Below are positions 43,960 through 52,363 of a stretch of DNA of 64,000 bases, piece after piece; positions within the stretch are counted from its first letter, which is position 1, and each line of letters starts with the position of its first letter. The notes under the pieces are model-generated. The model searched no databases, had not been told where the DNA came from, and worked only from the letters and a program-made list of their open reading frames with translations. Location: the NCBI RefSeq assembly GCF_036010485.1, contig NZ_CP108568.1:6370001-6434000 (forward strand), in the 5' to 3' direction. Made by a program: the position numbers and the translations under genes. This stretch comes from Streptomyces sp. NBC_01198 (GTDB lineage Bacteria; Actinomycetota; Actinomycetes; Streptomycetales; Streptomycetaceae).

Positions 43960-45234
43960 ATGTTCGGCGTCATCAGGCCGTGCCGCCATCGAATGTCCGA
44001 GGGAATGGCCGCCTCCTGGCTCGCGCATCTGTGCGGGCTGTGCCTGGCGTTGCGGGACGGGCACGGGCAGGTCGCGAGAATCGCCACCAATTACGACGGC
44101 CTGATCATCTCGGTCCTGGTCGAGGCGCAGACATCCGCGACGGCTGAGCAGCGCAGGACGGCGGGACCCTGCCCGCTGCGCGGCATGCGCACGGCCCCGG
44201 TCGCCACCGGCGCGGGCGCGCGGCTGGCCGCGGCGGTGTCGCTGGTGCTTGCGTCGGCGAAGATGCGCGACCACGTCGATGACCGGGACGGCGCCTACCG
44301 GCGGCGGCCGGTGGCCGCCGCGGCCCGTGGGGTGGCCCGCCGCTGGGACAGGGCGGGCGCCAGGACCGGCGGGGACCTCGGCTTCGACACCGCGGTGCTG
44401 GTCGACGCGGTCGACCGGCAGGGCGCGATCGAGGCGGCGGCCGGGGCGGGCACACCGCTGCTGACCGTCACCGAGCCGACCGAGACCGCCACGGCCGCGG
44501 CCTTCGCGCACACCGCCGTGCTCGCGGGCCGCCCCGCCAACAGGGCGCCGCTGGCGGAGGCGGGCCGGCTGTTCGGGCGGCTCGCCCATCTGCTCGACGC
44601 GGTCGAGGACCTGGCCGAGGACACCCGCTCCGGCGCCTGGAACCCGCTCACCGGCACCGGCACCGGCCTCGCCGAGGCGCGCCGGCTGTGCGACGACGCG
44701 CTGCACGGCATACGACTGGCCCTGCGCGACGCCGACACCGCCGGCTCGGCCGCGGGCCGGCTGGCCCACGCGCTGCTGGTGCACGAGCTGGGCCGGTCGG
44801 TGGACCGGGTGTTCGGCGGCGGCGGTTGCGCGCACGGGCCGCAGACGGGCGCGGGAGCGGCGGCCGCGGACATCGCGGTCACGGACATCGCGGTCGCGGA
44901 CACGGCCATCCGGGGCAGCGGCAGTCCGTTCGGCGGGGATCCGTACGCGCCGGGCGCTCCCGGCGCTCCGGGCCAGAGCCCTTACGGGCCCGGTGGCCCC
45001 GGTTTCCCCGGCGGCTTCCCGCCGCCGGAACCGCCGCGGCGGCGCGGGCTGCTCGCCGGCTGCCTGGTCTACACCGGGCTGTGCTGCACCTGCCAGTTGT
45101 GCTGCAGCGAGCACGACGACGCGTGGAGCGGACAGCGCAGGGACGCGTGGTGCAACGACTGCGACTGCGATTGCGACTGCTGCAGTTGCTGTGACGGATG
45201 CGACGGTTGCGATTGCTGCGACTGCGGGTGCTGA
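43960..45234 (+). CDS. DUF5685 family protein with Cys/Asp-rich C-terminal tail
   Basis: A 424-residue actinobacterial protein of the DUF5685 family. The N-terminal domain is conserved: MFGVIRPCRHRMSEG, LAHLCGLCLALRDGHGQVAR, GPCPLRGMRTAPVA and FDTAVLVDAVDRQGAIEAAA, with Cys8, the CGLC motif and Cys in GPCP as possible metal ligands. A helical middle part runs to about 280, then a Pro/Gly linker with PGAPGAPGQSPYGPGGPGFP. The last about 55 residues are extraordinary: GCLVYTGLCCTCQLCC, then an alternating Cys/Asp array (CNDCDCDCDCCSCCDG and CDCCDCGC) with more than 20 Cys. Strong metal binding is inferred. ATG 43960 follows a G-rich ribosome-binding site. Function unknown. Confidence 0.88.
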   Translation: MFGVIRPCRHRMSEGMAASWLAHLCGLCLALRDGHGQVARIATNYDGLIISVLVEAQTSATAEQRRTAGPCPLRGMRTAPVATGAGARLAAAVSLVLASAKMRDHVDDRDGAYRRRPVAAAARGVARRWDRAGARTGGDLGFDTAVLVDAVDRQGAIEAAAGAGTPLLTVTEPTETATAAAFAHTAVLAGRPANRAPLAEAGRLFGRLAHLLDAVEDLAEDTRSGAWNPLTGTGTGLAEARRLCDDALHGIRLALRDADTAGSAAGRLAHALLVHELGRSVDRVFGGGGCAHGPQTGAGAAAADIAVTDIAVADTAIRGSGSPFGGDPYAPGAPGAPGQSPYGPGGPGFPGGFPPPEPPRRRGLLAGCLVYTGLCCTCQLCCSEHDDAWSGQRRDAWCNDCDCDCDCCSCCDGCDGCDCCDCGC

Positions 45235-45360
45235 ACCGGCGGTCGGGCCGGCCGGCCCAGCGGGTACCACCGGGGTGTCACACCCGTGCGGGGAGCCCGA
45301 GGGAGGGGCGGGGAAGAGCGAAGCATGCGTGTGTGAAGGCCGGACGTTCCGTCGGGGTGG

Positions 45361-45438
45361 TCAGCGACCACAACACGACGCCGACCACACCCGACCGAAG
45401 TCGATGTGGTCGCGGGTGACGAGCCGGCAGCTGCGCAT
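45361..45438 (-). CDS. Orphan leader peptide of the actinobacterial sulfur-metabolism type
   Basis: The minus strand encodes a 25-residue peptide starting MRSCRLVTRDHIDFGRVW and ending SASCCGR. The pattern LV-x-R-x-H-I/V-D-F/L-x-R-V-x-S-A-x-C matches the short leader peptides found upstream of cysteine and sulfur-assimilation genes in streptomycetes. Unusually, no minus-strand gene follows: the next 3' sequence is the antisense of the DUF5685 gene. The nearest sulfur-type candidates, two luciferase-like monooxygenase genes, point the other way from 45639. No good ribosome-binding site precedes the ATG. Confidence 0.68.
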   Translation of the reverse strand: MRSCRLVTRDHIDFGRVWSASCCGR

Positions 45439-45638
45439 GCCCACAGTGCAGCAGCCGCCGCCGCGATCCGTCAACCGCGGCGAGACGCGGTGTCCACAGG
45501 CTGGACATGCTTGACAGCGGGCGACAGCGGCGGCTTAGCCTTCGACGAAGCCCCTGGCGGGGCCAGCCGCGTTGAGGGACGCGGCGGCTGTGTGAAGGCA
45601 CCACCCGTGCCTCTTCCGCGTGTCGACGGAGCCTTCGC

Positions 45639-46676
45639 ATGCCTGCCCACTCGTCTGCTCACTCATATCCCTCCGCAGCCGTCCCGTTCCCTTCCGCCGC
45701 CCCGCACCGCCTCGGCCGCACCCTGCATCTGGCCGCCGCGATCGGCGGCGGCCCCGCAGAGCACGGGACCGCGTACTTCCGCGACCTCGCCCGGCTCGCC
45801 GAGGGCGGCGGCCTGGACTTCGTCACGCTGGAACTCGGCGCCGCCGACGGCGACCGTCCCGGGGCGCTGGACGCGCTCGCGCTGCTCGCCGGGGTGGCCC
45901 CGGCCACCGGCCGGATCGGCCTCGTGCCCGCCGTGCCGGCCGCCGGCGCCGACCCCTTCGACGTCGCCATGGCCGTCGCGACGCTGGACTGGGTCAGCCG
46001 CGGCCGGGCCGGCTGGGCACCCGGGATACCGGGGCCGCCGCCGGTGCAGAGAGGCCGCGGGCGGCGGCCGGAGCGGCCCGCGGCGGTGTGGCAGGCCGCC
46101 GACGCCGCGGCGGGCGCGGTCACCGGGATGTGGCGCGCCGGCCGCCGGGCGCCCTCGGGCGCCCCGGTCACCGCGCTGGACGCCACCGAATCCGCGGCCC
46201 GCGCCGTCGCCGCCCGGCACGCCGACATCGCCTTCGTCCGCGCCGTACGCGCCGGGGCCGCCGGGCGGATCAGGGCCGACCTGCACCGGCTCGCCGCCGA
46301 GGCGGGCCGCGACCCGGACCGGCTGCTGGTGCTGGCCGAACTGTCGGTCGACCTCGGCGGCGGCGAGGTGGGCGCGGAGCCCGGCGCCGAGATCGCGCTG
46401 CTGGCCGACCCGTCGGGCGGGGTGCTCTTCCGGGGCGGCCCGGTGGACCTGGCGGAACTCATCGCGGACTGGCAGCGGCAGGGCGCGGTCGACGGTTTCC
46501 ACGTCCGCCCGGTGCAACCGGGGCGCGACCTGGAGCGCTTTGTCAACGGCACGGCCGCGCTGCTCCAGCACCGCGGCCTCTTCCGCTCCTTCCACCCGGG
46601 CGCGACGCTGCGCGAACACCTCGGCCTGCACCGCCCGGCCCGCACGTCCGCGCTGAGCCACGGGGCGCTGTCGTGA
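45639..46676 (+). CDS. Luciferase-like (LLM) flavin monooxygenase, NtaA/SnaA/DszA type, shortened
   Basis: A 345-residue protein. The N-terminal part GRTLHLAAAIGGGPAEHGTA, YFRDLARLAEGGGLDFVTLE and APATGRIGLVPAVP followed by DPFDVAMAVATLDWVSRGRAGW is clearly of the NtaA/SnaA/DszA group of FMNH2-dependent monooxygenases. The C-terminal part GAVDGFHVRPVQPGRDLERF and LLQHRGLFRSFHPGATLREH is also typical. Between them the usual central TIM-barrel segment (normally about 100 residues longer) is reduced to a Pro/Arg-rich stretch, so activity is doubtful. ATG 45639 with GGAG 7 nt upstream. It is coupled to the next gene by a 4-nt overlap. Confidence 0.82.
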   Translation: MPAHSSAHSYPSAAVPFPSAAPHRLGRTLHLAAAIGGGPAEHGTAYFRDLARLAEGGGLDFVTLELGAADGDRPGALDALALLAGVAPATGRIGLVPAVPAAGADPFDVAMAVATLDWVSRGRAGWAPGIPGPPPVQRGRGRRPERPAAVWQAADAAAGAVTGMWRAGRRAPSGAPVTALDATESAARAVAARHADIAFVRAVRAGAAGRIRADLHRLAAEAGRDPDRLLVLAELSVDLGGGEVGAEPGAEIALLADPSGGVLFRGGPVDLAELIADWQRQGAVDGFHVRPVQPGRDLERFVNGTAALLQHRGLFRSFHPGATLREHLGLHRPARTSALSHGALS

Positions 46677-47470
46677 CCGCCCGGCAGGCGCCGGCCACCG
46701 CCGTACGGCCACTGCACCTGGCCGTCCAGTTGCCCGCGGACGGCGAAGGGTCAGGGCCGCAGGCGGACTTCGCCGCCTGCGCCGCGCTCGCGCTGGCCGC
46801 AGAGCGCGGCCTCTTCGACTTCCTGCTGCTCACCGGCGGCGCCTCGCCGCCGGCCGCCGGCGCGGCCGCGGCGGGGGAGCCGCCCGGGCCCGGCGGCTGG
46901 GCGGGACCGGGCCCCTGCGGCCCGGAGCCGGTCACCGTGCTGCACGCGCTGGCCGCGCTCACCAGCAGGATCGGGCTGGCCGTCGCGGTCCCGGTGACGG
47001 CCGCCGGCCGCGAACCGTACGACCTGGCCCGCCGGATCGCCGCCCTCGACCGGCTCAGCGGCGGGCGGGCGGGCGGTCCGCCGGGGCGGTTCGGCGATCC
47101 CGCGGGTCCGCAGGGGCGGCCGGTGGTGCTGGACTTCGGCGGTACGGCCGAGGTGCTGATCACCGGCCGCCCGGCGGCTGGACGGCGCGGCGGGCGGCGG
47201 GCACGGGTGCTGTCCCGGTTCGACCTGGCCGCGGGTGCCGCCGGCTCCGCCGCGACCGCGCGCGACCTCGCCGACCGGCTGCACGCGCAGGTGCAGAGCG
47301 CCGCGACGGACGGTTTCGTGCTGCGCCCCGACCCGGCGGCCGCAGGTCGCGGCCTGGACGCCTTCGTCGAGCGGGTGGTGCCGCTGCTCCAGCAGCGCGG
47401 CTCGCTGCGGACCGCGTACACGGGGACGACGCTGCGGGACCACCTGGGTCTGCCCCGGCCGGTCGGATAG
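46673..47470 (+). CDS. Second shortened luciferase-like monooxygenase
   Basis: A 265-residue paralogue of the preceding gene, starting at a GTG that overlaps its stop (GTGA). It retains VRPLHLAVQLPADGEGSGPQ, ACAALALAAERGLFDFLLLT, LHALAALTSRIGLAVAVPVT and PYDLARRIAALDRLSGGRAG at the N-terminus, and FVERVVPLLQQRGSLRTAYT plus GTTLRDHLGLPRP at the C-terminus. It lacks even more of the barrel than the first gene (family length is about 400-450). Either both form a compact heteromeric enzyme or both are decaying duplicates. Reading frames are open with normal codon bias, which argues against simple decay. Confidence 0.78.
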   Translation: MTARQAPATAVRPLHLAVQLPADGEGSGPQADFAACAALALAAERGLFDFLLLTGGASPPAAGAAAAGEPPGPGGWAGPGPCGPEPVTVLHALAALTSRIGLAVAVPVTAAGREPYDLARRIAALDRLSGGRAGGPPGRFGDPAGPQGRPVVLDFGGTAEVLITGRPAAGRRGGRRARVLSRFDLAAGAAGSAATARDLADRLHAQVQSAATDGFVLRPDPAAAGRGLDAFVERVVPLLQQRGSLRTAYTGTTLRDHLGLPRPVG

Positions 47471-47773
47471 CAGGGAGCCGGGGGCGGGCAGGGGCGGAAA
47501 GGCAGGGCGGCCGGGGGCGGCCGGGGGCAGGCCTGGGGGCGGGCCGGGGGCGCGGGCCTGATCCGGTGTCATATGCCGTTCTGCCGGGGCGCACCTGGGT
47601 CCGCCGGGGCGGATGTGTTTCCAGCAAGTTGCCGGTGCCCTGGCCCTCTTGTGTGTTCCCTGTGAGGCCTGAATACTCCCATGAGTGCCCGTCAGGCTGA
47701 CAGCGCGTTCGTTTATCGGTGCGCCTGACAGTACACCGACAAAATTCCCCCTCCACCCCCACAGGAGGAACGA
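47471..47773. other. Intergenic region upstream of the secreted protease
   Basis: 303 bp. The first 100 bp is a G-rich low-complexity stretch (GGGGGC repeats). The rest is lower in GC and presumably holds the protease promoter; ACTCCCATGAGT at 47676-47687 is an imperfect palindrome. AGGAGG at 47763-47768 is the ribosome-binding site of the protease. No gene is seen. Confidence 0.55.
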
Positions 47774-48808
47774 GTGAAGTCCACCCGACGCATACAGCTG
47801 CTGGCCGCCACCACCGGCCTGCTCGCCGCGACCGCGTTCGCCCTTCCGTCCGCCAGCGCCGCCCCGGCCGCCGGCATCGCGAAGGCGACCCCGGAAGCGG
47901 CAGCGTCGCTCGCCGCCCATCTCGGTGCCGACCGCACCGCGGGCTCGTACTACGACAGCTCCGCCAAGACCACCGTCGTCAACGTCACCAGCCAGGCCGC
48001 GGCCGACGCCGTCCGCGCCGCGGGCGCCGTGCCCCGGCTGGTCACCCACAGCGCGGCCCAGCTCGCCAAGGCGGGCGACACCACCAAGGCCGCCGACATC
48101 GCGGGCACCGCCTGGTCGGTCGACCCGCGTACCGACACCCTGGAGATCAGTGCCGACAGCCGGGTGACGGCCGCCCAGCTGGCCGCGCTCACCAAGGCCA
48201 CCGCGGCCTACGGCGACGCCGTCCACATCAGCCGGGTGTCCGGCACGTTCAGCAAGCTGCTGTCCGGCGGCGACCCCATCCTCACCAGCCAGTGGCGCTG
48301 CTCGGTCGGCTTCAACGTCCGCAGCGGCAGCACGTACTACTTCCTGACCGCGGGCCACTGCACCCAGGGCAACCCCGCCTACTACACCAGCTCGGGCACG
48401 TACATCGGCCCGACGGTGGGCAGCAGCTTCCCCGGGAACGACTACGGCATCGTCCGCTACGACAGCACCGTCGCGCATGACGGCACCGTCGGCAGCCAGG
48501 ACATCACCAGCGCCGCGAACGCCTTCGTCGGCGAGGCCGTCAAGCGCCGCGGCTCGACCACCGGCATCCACAGCGGCACGGTCCAGGCGCTCAACGCCAC
48601 GGTCAACTACGGCGCCGACGGCGTCGTGTCCGGTCTGATCAGGACCAACGTCTGCGCCGAACCCGGCGACAGCGGCGGCTCCCTCTACGACGGCGCCAAG
48701 GCCATCGGCCTGACCTCGGGCGGCAGTGGCAACTGCAGCTCCGGCGGTACGACCTACTTCCAGCCGGTCACCGAGGCGCTCAGCGCGTACGGCGTCAGCG
48801 TCTACTGA
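47774..48808 (+). CDS. Streptogrisin-type secreted serine protease (S1E)
   Basis: A 344-residue preproprotease. The signal peptide is [20 protein letters not shown] (residues 3-22, cleaved after about 30-32). A pro-region to about 165 includes an alpha-lytic-protease-type prodomain ([20 protein letters not shown]). The mature trypsin-fold domain starts near [20 protein letters not shown]. The triad is His in [11 protein letters not shown], Asp in [10 protein letters not shown] and Ser in [12 protein letters not shown]. Paired cysteines flank the His and Ser sites as in streptogrisins. Start GTG 47774 with AGGAGG 5 nt upstream. A strong terminator follows. Confidence 0.96.
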   Translation: MKSTRRIQLLAATTGLLAATAFALPSASAAPAAGIAKATPEAAASLAAHLGADRTAGSYYDSSAKTTVVNVTSQAAADAVRAAGAVPRLVTHSAAQLAKAGDTTKAADIAGTAWSVDPRTDTLEISADSRVTAAQLAALTKATAAYGDAVHISRVSGTFSKLLSGGDPILTSQWRCSVGFNVRSGSTYYFLTAGHCTQGNPAYYTSSGTYIGPTVGSSFPGNDYGIVRYDSTVAHDGTVGSQDITSAANAFVGEAVKRRGSTTGIHSGTVQALNATVNYGADGVVSGLIRTNVCAEPGDSGGSLYDGAKAIGLTSGGSGNCSSGGTTYFQPVTEALSAYGVSVY

Positions 48809-48834
48809 CCCGTCCGCCCGTCCCGTACGCCCGC

Positions 48835-48864
48835 GCCCCCGCCGTGCCCCTGCACGGCGGGGGC
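48835..48864 (+). terminator. Terminator of the protease gene
   Basis: A 13-bp perfect stem GCCCCCGCCGTGC (48835-48847) with GCACGGCGGGGGC (48852-48864) and a 4-nt loop, 27 nt after the stop. Confidence 0.88.
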
Positions 48865-48963
48865 GTCGTGCACGGGCGGCCTCCGGCGGGACCGCCGTAT
48901 CGCCGTATCGCCGGAAGCTCTTCGCGGTCAGTTCCTGTCCGCGGCCGCTGCCACACTGGCGGC

Positions 48964-49923
48964 ATGCTGGAAACCTCCGCTCGGCTGCTGCGCCTGCTGT
49001 CGCTGCTCCAGTCCCGCCGCGACTGGACCGGGCCGGAACTGGCGGACCGGCTGGACGTCACCGCCCGCACCGTCCGCCGCGACGTCGAACGCCTGCGGGC
49101 GCTCGGCTACCCCGTGCACGCCGCCCCCGGCACCGCAGGCGGCTACCGGCTGGGCGCCGGCGCCGCGCTGCCGCCGCTGCTGCTCGACGACGAGGAGGCG
49201 GTGGCCGTCGCCCTGTGCCTGCGCACCGGCGCGGGCGGCACCGTCGAGGGCATCGAGGAGACCTCGGTGCGCGCCCTGGCCAAGCTCGAACAGGTGCTGC
49301 CCTCCCGGCTGCGGCACCGCGTCCAGTCGATGCAGGCCGTCACCGTCCAGCCGCGCAGCCACGGCCCGATCGTCAACCAGCAGCTGCTCACCCTGGTCGG
49401 CGCGGCCTGCCGGGACCGCGAGCAACTGCGCTTCGACTACCTCGACCACGGCGGCAGCGCCAGCCGCCGTACGGTCGAGCCGTACCGCCTGGTGCACCAC
49501 GGCCACCGCTGGTACCTGCTCGCCTACGACGTCGACCGCACCGACTGGCGCACCTTCCGGGTCGACCGGATCGAGCCCAAGCCGCCGACCGGGCCGCGCT
49601 TCACCCCCCGCGAACTGCCCGACGACGCGGCCGCCTACGTCGCCAAGGGCGTCACCTCGCGGGCCTACCGCTACCAGGCGGTGATCCTCCTGCACACCTC
49701 GGCGGCCACGCTCGCGGAGTACGACTGGACCGGCTTCGGCACCGTCACCGTGCACGACGACCTCAGCTGCGAGCTGCGCACCGGCTTCGAGTCGCTGGAA
49801 GCGCTCGCGATGTACGTCGGCATGCTCGGCGTGGAGTTCGAGGTCAAGGAGCCGCCCGAACTCGCCGACCACCTGCGGACGGTGGCCGCCCGGCTGGCCC
49901 GGGCGGCCGACGCCGCCGGATGA
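48964..49923 (+). CDS. HTH/WYL-domain transcriptional regulator
   Basis: A 319-residue regulator. The N-terminal HTH_11 domain is MLETSARLLRLLSLLQSRRD followed by WTGPELADRLDVTARTVRRD and VERLRALGYPVHAAPGTAGG. The WYL sensor domain is CRDREQLRFDYLDHGGS to EPYRLVHHGHRWYLLAYDVD, with RWYLLAYD as the WYL motif, and a C-terminal WCX-like extension. Ligands of such domains include nucleic acids and nucleotides, but that is family knowledge only. ATG 48964. No target is evident; the next gene is convergent, 10 bp away. Confidence 0.92.
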   Translation: MLETSARLLRLLSLLQSRRDWTGPELADRLDVTARTVRRDVERLRALGYPVHAAPGTAGGYRLGAGAALPPLLLDDEEAVAVALCLRTGAGGTVEGIEETSVRALAKLEQVLPSRLRHRVQSMQAVTVQPRSHGPIVNQQLLTLVGAACRDREQLRFDYLDHGGSASRRTVEPYRLVHHGHRWYLLAYDVDRTDWRTFRVDRIEPKPPTGPRFTPRELPDDAAAYVAKGVTSRAYRYQAVILLHTSAATLAEYDWTGFGTVTVHDDLSCELRTGFESLEALAMYVGMLGVEFEVKEPPELADHLRTVAARLARAADAAG

Positions 49924-49933
49924 CACCCGCGGG

Positions 49934-50395
49934 TCAGTCCAGCGGGCCGCTGACCGGACCGTGCGTACCCGCTCCGTAGAGCCGGTCCGCGCGCAGGCTG
50001 ATCACCAGCCGCTTGTCGGCGACCATCGCGGCACGGTACTCGTCCCAGTCCGGGTGCTCGCCCGCGATCGCCCGGTAGACCGAGATCAACTCCTCGACGG
50101 TCGCGTCCTGCGGGTCGGCGGCCGCCGGGGTCAGTACCGCGTCGCCCTCGGCGACCAGATACGTCCGCATGTCGGGGGCACTGACATAGAAGCTCGCCCG
50201 CGGGTCGCGGCGCAGATTGCGGGTCTTGGCCCGGTCGTCGGTCGCCGAGATGCGGATGGTCCTGCTGGCGTCGTCGTAGGTGAACGACACGTTGGACAGC
50301 TGCGGCCTGCCGTCCCTCTTGAGGGTGACGAGCACTCCGGTGCGCTGCTCGCGCAGCAGGCCGAGCAGCGCCTCGGTGGCGGGGTCCTGGCTCAA
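49934..50395 (-). CDS. PPOX-class F420/FMN-dependent oxidoreductase
   Basis: A 153-residue split-barrel flavin/F420 enzyme like Rv1155. The start TTG 50395 has AGGAG 5 nt upstream and overlaps the ArsR stop by 4 nt (TTGA). It reads LSQDPATEALLGLLREQRTG and VLVTLKRDGRPQLSNVSFTY, then RTIRISATDDRAKTRNLRRD and PRASFYVSAPDMRTYLVAEG. The RxxNLRRDPRAS stretch is the cofactor phosphate site. The family reduces unsaturated or heme-breakdown substrates with F420H2; the substrate here is unknown. It is the second gene of an arsR-ppox operon. Confidence 0.9.
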   Translation of the reverse strand: MSQDPATEALLGLLREQRTGVLVTLKRDGRPQLSNVSFTYDDASRTIRISATDDRAKTRNLRRDPRASFYVSAPDMRTYLVAEGDAVLTPAAADPQDATVEELISVYRAIAGEHPDWDEYRAAMVADKRLVISLRADRLYGAGTHGPVSGPLD

Positions 50396-50979
50396 GGTCG
50401 CTCCTGGGGTTCGTGCGGCCCACCGGTGTCCGGTACGCGGGTGTCCGGTGCGGGGGCCGCGGGTTGTGTGCCGTCGGGTTCCGCGAGGGGGAACACCATC
50501 ACCGTCGCGCCGATTCCGACCGTGCCCGGGGCGTGCGGGGCGCGGGCGGCGTCGTGCAACTCGCCGAAGAGCGCGGCCAGCCGGTGCCTGAAGTCCGTCC
50601 AGACCTCGGGCGCCACCCACAGCTCCGCGTCCGAGGTGACCCCCTCGGCACCGGGCAGCCGGCGGGCCGCCCGCTCCCGCAGGTTGTGGGCCATCGCCTC
50701 GGCGATCAGCCGGACCCCCTCGTGGCGCTGGTCGGACAGCGGGGAGCCGTGCACCGCCCGGTAGCGGCGTTCCCGGCCGCCCCGGTTGGCCCGCACCTCG
50801 GCCAGCTCCACCAGGCCGACCGCGTCGAGGCGGCGCAGGTGCTGGCTGGCCAGCGCGTGCGAGATGCCCAGCTCGCGGGACAGCTCGGCGGCGGACAGCG
50901 GGACGTTCCAGACCAGGGACACGATACGCAGCCTCACCGGGTGGGCGAGGGCGCGCAACAGGGGATCGGTGGCGCTCAT
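50392..50979 (-). CDS. ArsR-type winged-helix regulator
   Basis: A 195-residue HTH protein. The DNA-binding part is MSATDPLLRALAHPVRLRIV and LSAAELSRELGISHALASQH followed by LRRLDAVGLVEL, clearly ArsR-like. The about 110-residue C-terminal extension contains YRAVHGSPLSDQ, like aromatic-residue ligand-binding domains of related regulators. No Cys cluster for metal is present, so it is probably not a metal sensor. ATG 50979. It is divergent from the MFS gene at 51054 (74-bp gap) and drives the PPOX gene by overlap; control of both neighbours is likely. Confidence 0.88.
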   Translation of the reverse strand: MSATDPLLRALAHPVRLRIVSLVWNVPLSAAELSRELGISHALASQHLRRLDAVGLVELAEVRANRGGRERRYRAVHGSPLSDQRHEGVRLIAEAMAHNLRERAARRLPGAEGVTSDAELWVAPEVWTDFRHRLAALFGELHDAARAPHAPGTVGIGATVMVFPLAEPDGTQPAAPAPDTRVPDTGGPHEPQERP

Positions 50980-51053
50980 ACGCCCATTACACCGCTCCTG
51001 GCCGCCGGTTGCGGGGATTGTCCGGCCCACCCCCAAGCATTAGGTTGGGAGTC

Positions 51054-52301
51054 ATGACGGTACGGGAGGTGCTGCGGGACCGCGGCGCGGCGACCTATCT
51101 GGGCGGGATCCTGGTCTCCGGGTTCGGCGACTCGGCGATGCTGCTGGTCGCCGGAGTGTGGGTGAAGACGCTGACCGGATCGAGCAGCCTGGCCGCCGCG
51201 GTGACCTGCTGCGTCTGGCTGCCGACCCTGCTGGGGCCGCTGCTGGGGACCGTCGCCGACCGGGTCCGCCGCCGGCGGCTGCTGATCGGGGTCGACGCAG
51301 CCCTCGCCCTGCTGCTCCCGGTGCTGCTCGCGGTCCGCTCCGGGCGGGACGTCTGGCTGCTCCTGCTGGTCCTCACCGCGGTCGGCGCGGGTTCCGTGCT
51401 GTGCGACGCCGCCGAGGCCGCCCTGGTCGTCACCGCCGTCCCCGCCAGGCTGCGCGGCGACTTCAACGGGCTGCGGATGACGGTGAACGAGGCCATGAAA
51501 CTGCTCGCCCCGCTGGCCGGCGCGGGCCTCTTCCTGCGCTGGGGCGGCGGCGCCGTCGCCCTGCTCGACGCGGCCACCTTCGTGCTGGCCGCACTCGCCT
51601 TCACCGCCCTGCCCCTCCGCGAGGAGCCGCCCGCGCCGGCCACCGGCGGCTGGCGCGAGCAGACCGCGCAGGGCGTACGCGCGCTGCGCGGCGACCCGCT
51701 GCTGCTGCGGCTGGTGGGCGCCGGAGCCGTCGCCATGCTGCTGTCCGGGATCAGCAGCGCCGCGGTCTACGCGCTGGCCGACACCGGCCTGCACCGCCCG
51801 CCCGCCTTCGTCGGCGTGCTCTACGCGGTCCAGGGCGCCGGCTCGATCGTGGCGGGGATCCTGGCGGGCGCCGTCATGCGCCGGGTGCCGGAGCGCGCGT
51901 TCGCCGCCGGGGGCCTGCTGCTGTTCACCGCGGGCGCGGCCGTGCGCGCGGTGCCGTCGCTGCCGGTGGTGCTCGCCGGGACGCTGGCGGTCGGCGTCGG
52001 GCTGCCCTGGGTGATCGTCGCAGCCTTCACCGCCGTGCAGCAGCGCACCGAGCCGGCACTGGTGGGCCGGGTGGCCGCCGCGGCGGGCACGGTGGTCTTC
52101 GCGCCCACCGCGGTGGCCGCGGCCCTCGGGGCGGTGCTGGTGGCGCTGGTCGACTACCGGCTGCAGCTCGTGGCGGTCGGGGCGGGCGGCGCGGCGGCGG
52201 CCTGGTTCCTGCTGCTGCGGCGCCCTTCCGCCCCGCCGGAACCCGCGCCGGCCGCCGGGGACGCGGCCCGTACGGCTGCGGCGCCCGGCCGTACGGGCTG
52301 A
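51054..52301 (+). CDS. MFS transporter
   Basis: A 415-residue 12-helix transporter of the DHA3 (macrolide/enterobactin exporter-like) group. It starts TVREVLRDRGAATYLGGILV and has the motif A LGTVADRVRRRRLLIGVDAA and the long GFGDSAMLLVAGVWVKTLTG first helix. TAGGTT lies 8 bp before the ATG, so a leaderless transcript is likely. It is divergent from the ArsR-type regulator, which probably controls it. Confidence 0.9.
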   Translation: MTVREVLRDRGAATYLGGILVSGFGDSAMLLVAGVWVKTLTGSSSLAAAVTCCVWLPTLLGPLLGTVADRVRRRRLLIGVDAALALLLPVLLAVRSGRDVWLLLLVLTAVGAGSVLCDAAEAALVVTAVPARLRGDFNGLRMTVNEAMKLLAPLAGAGLFLRWGGGAVALLDAATFVLAALAFTALPLREEPPAPATGGWREQTAQGVRALRGDPLLLRLVGAGAVAMLLSGISSAAVYALADTGLHRPPAFVGVLYAVQGAGSIVAGILAGAVMRRVPERAFAAGGLLLFTAGAAVRAVPSLPVVLAGTLAVGVGLPWVIVAAFTAVQQRTEPALVGRVAAAAGTVVFAPTAVAAALGAVLVALVDYRLQLVAVGAGGAAAAWFLLLRRPSAPPEPAPAAGDAARTAAAPGRTG

Positions 52302-52363
52302 CGCCCCGCGGGCGCCCGCCCGGCGTCCCACGGGGCATCTCCGGATCCGGCATATAGGGTCAT

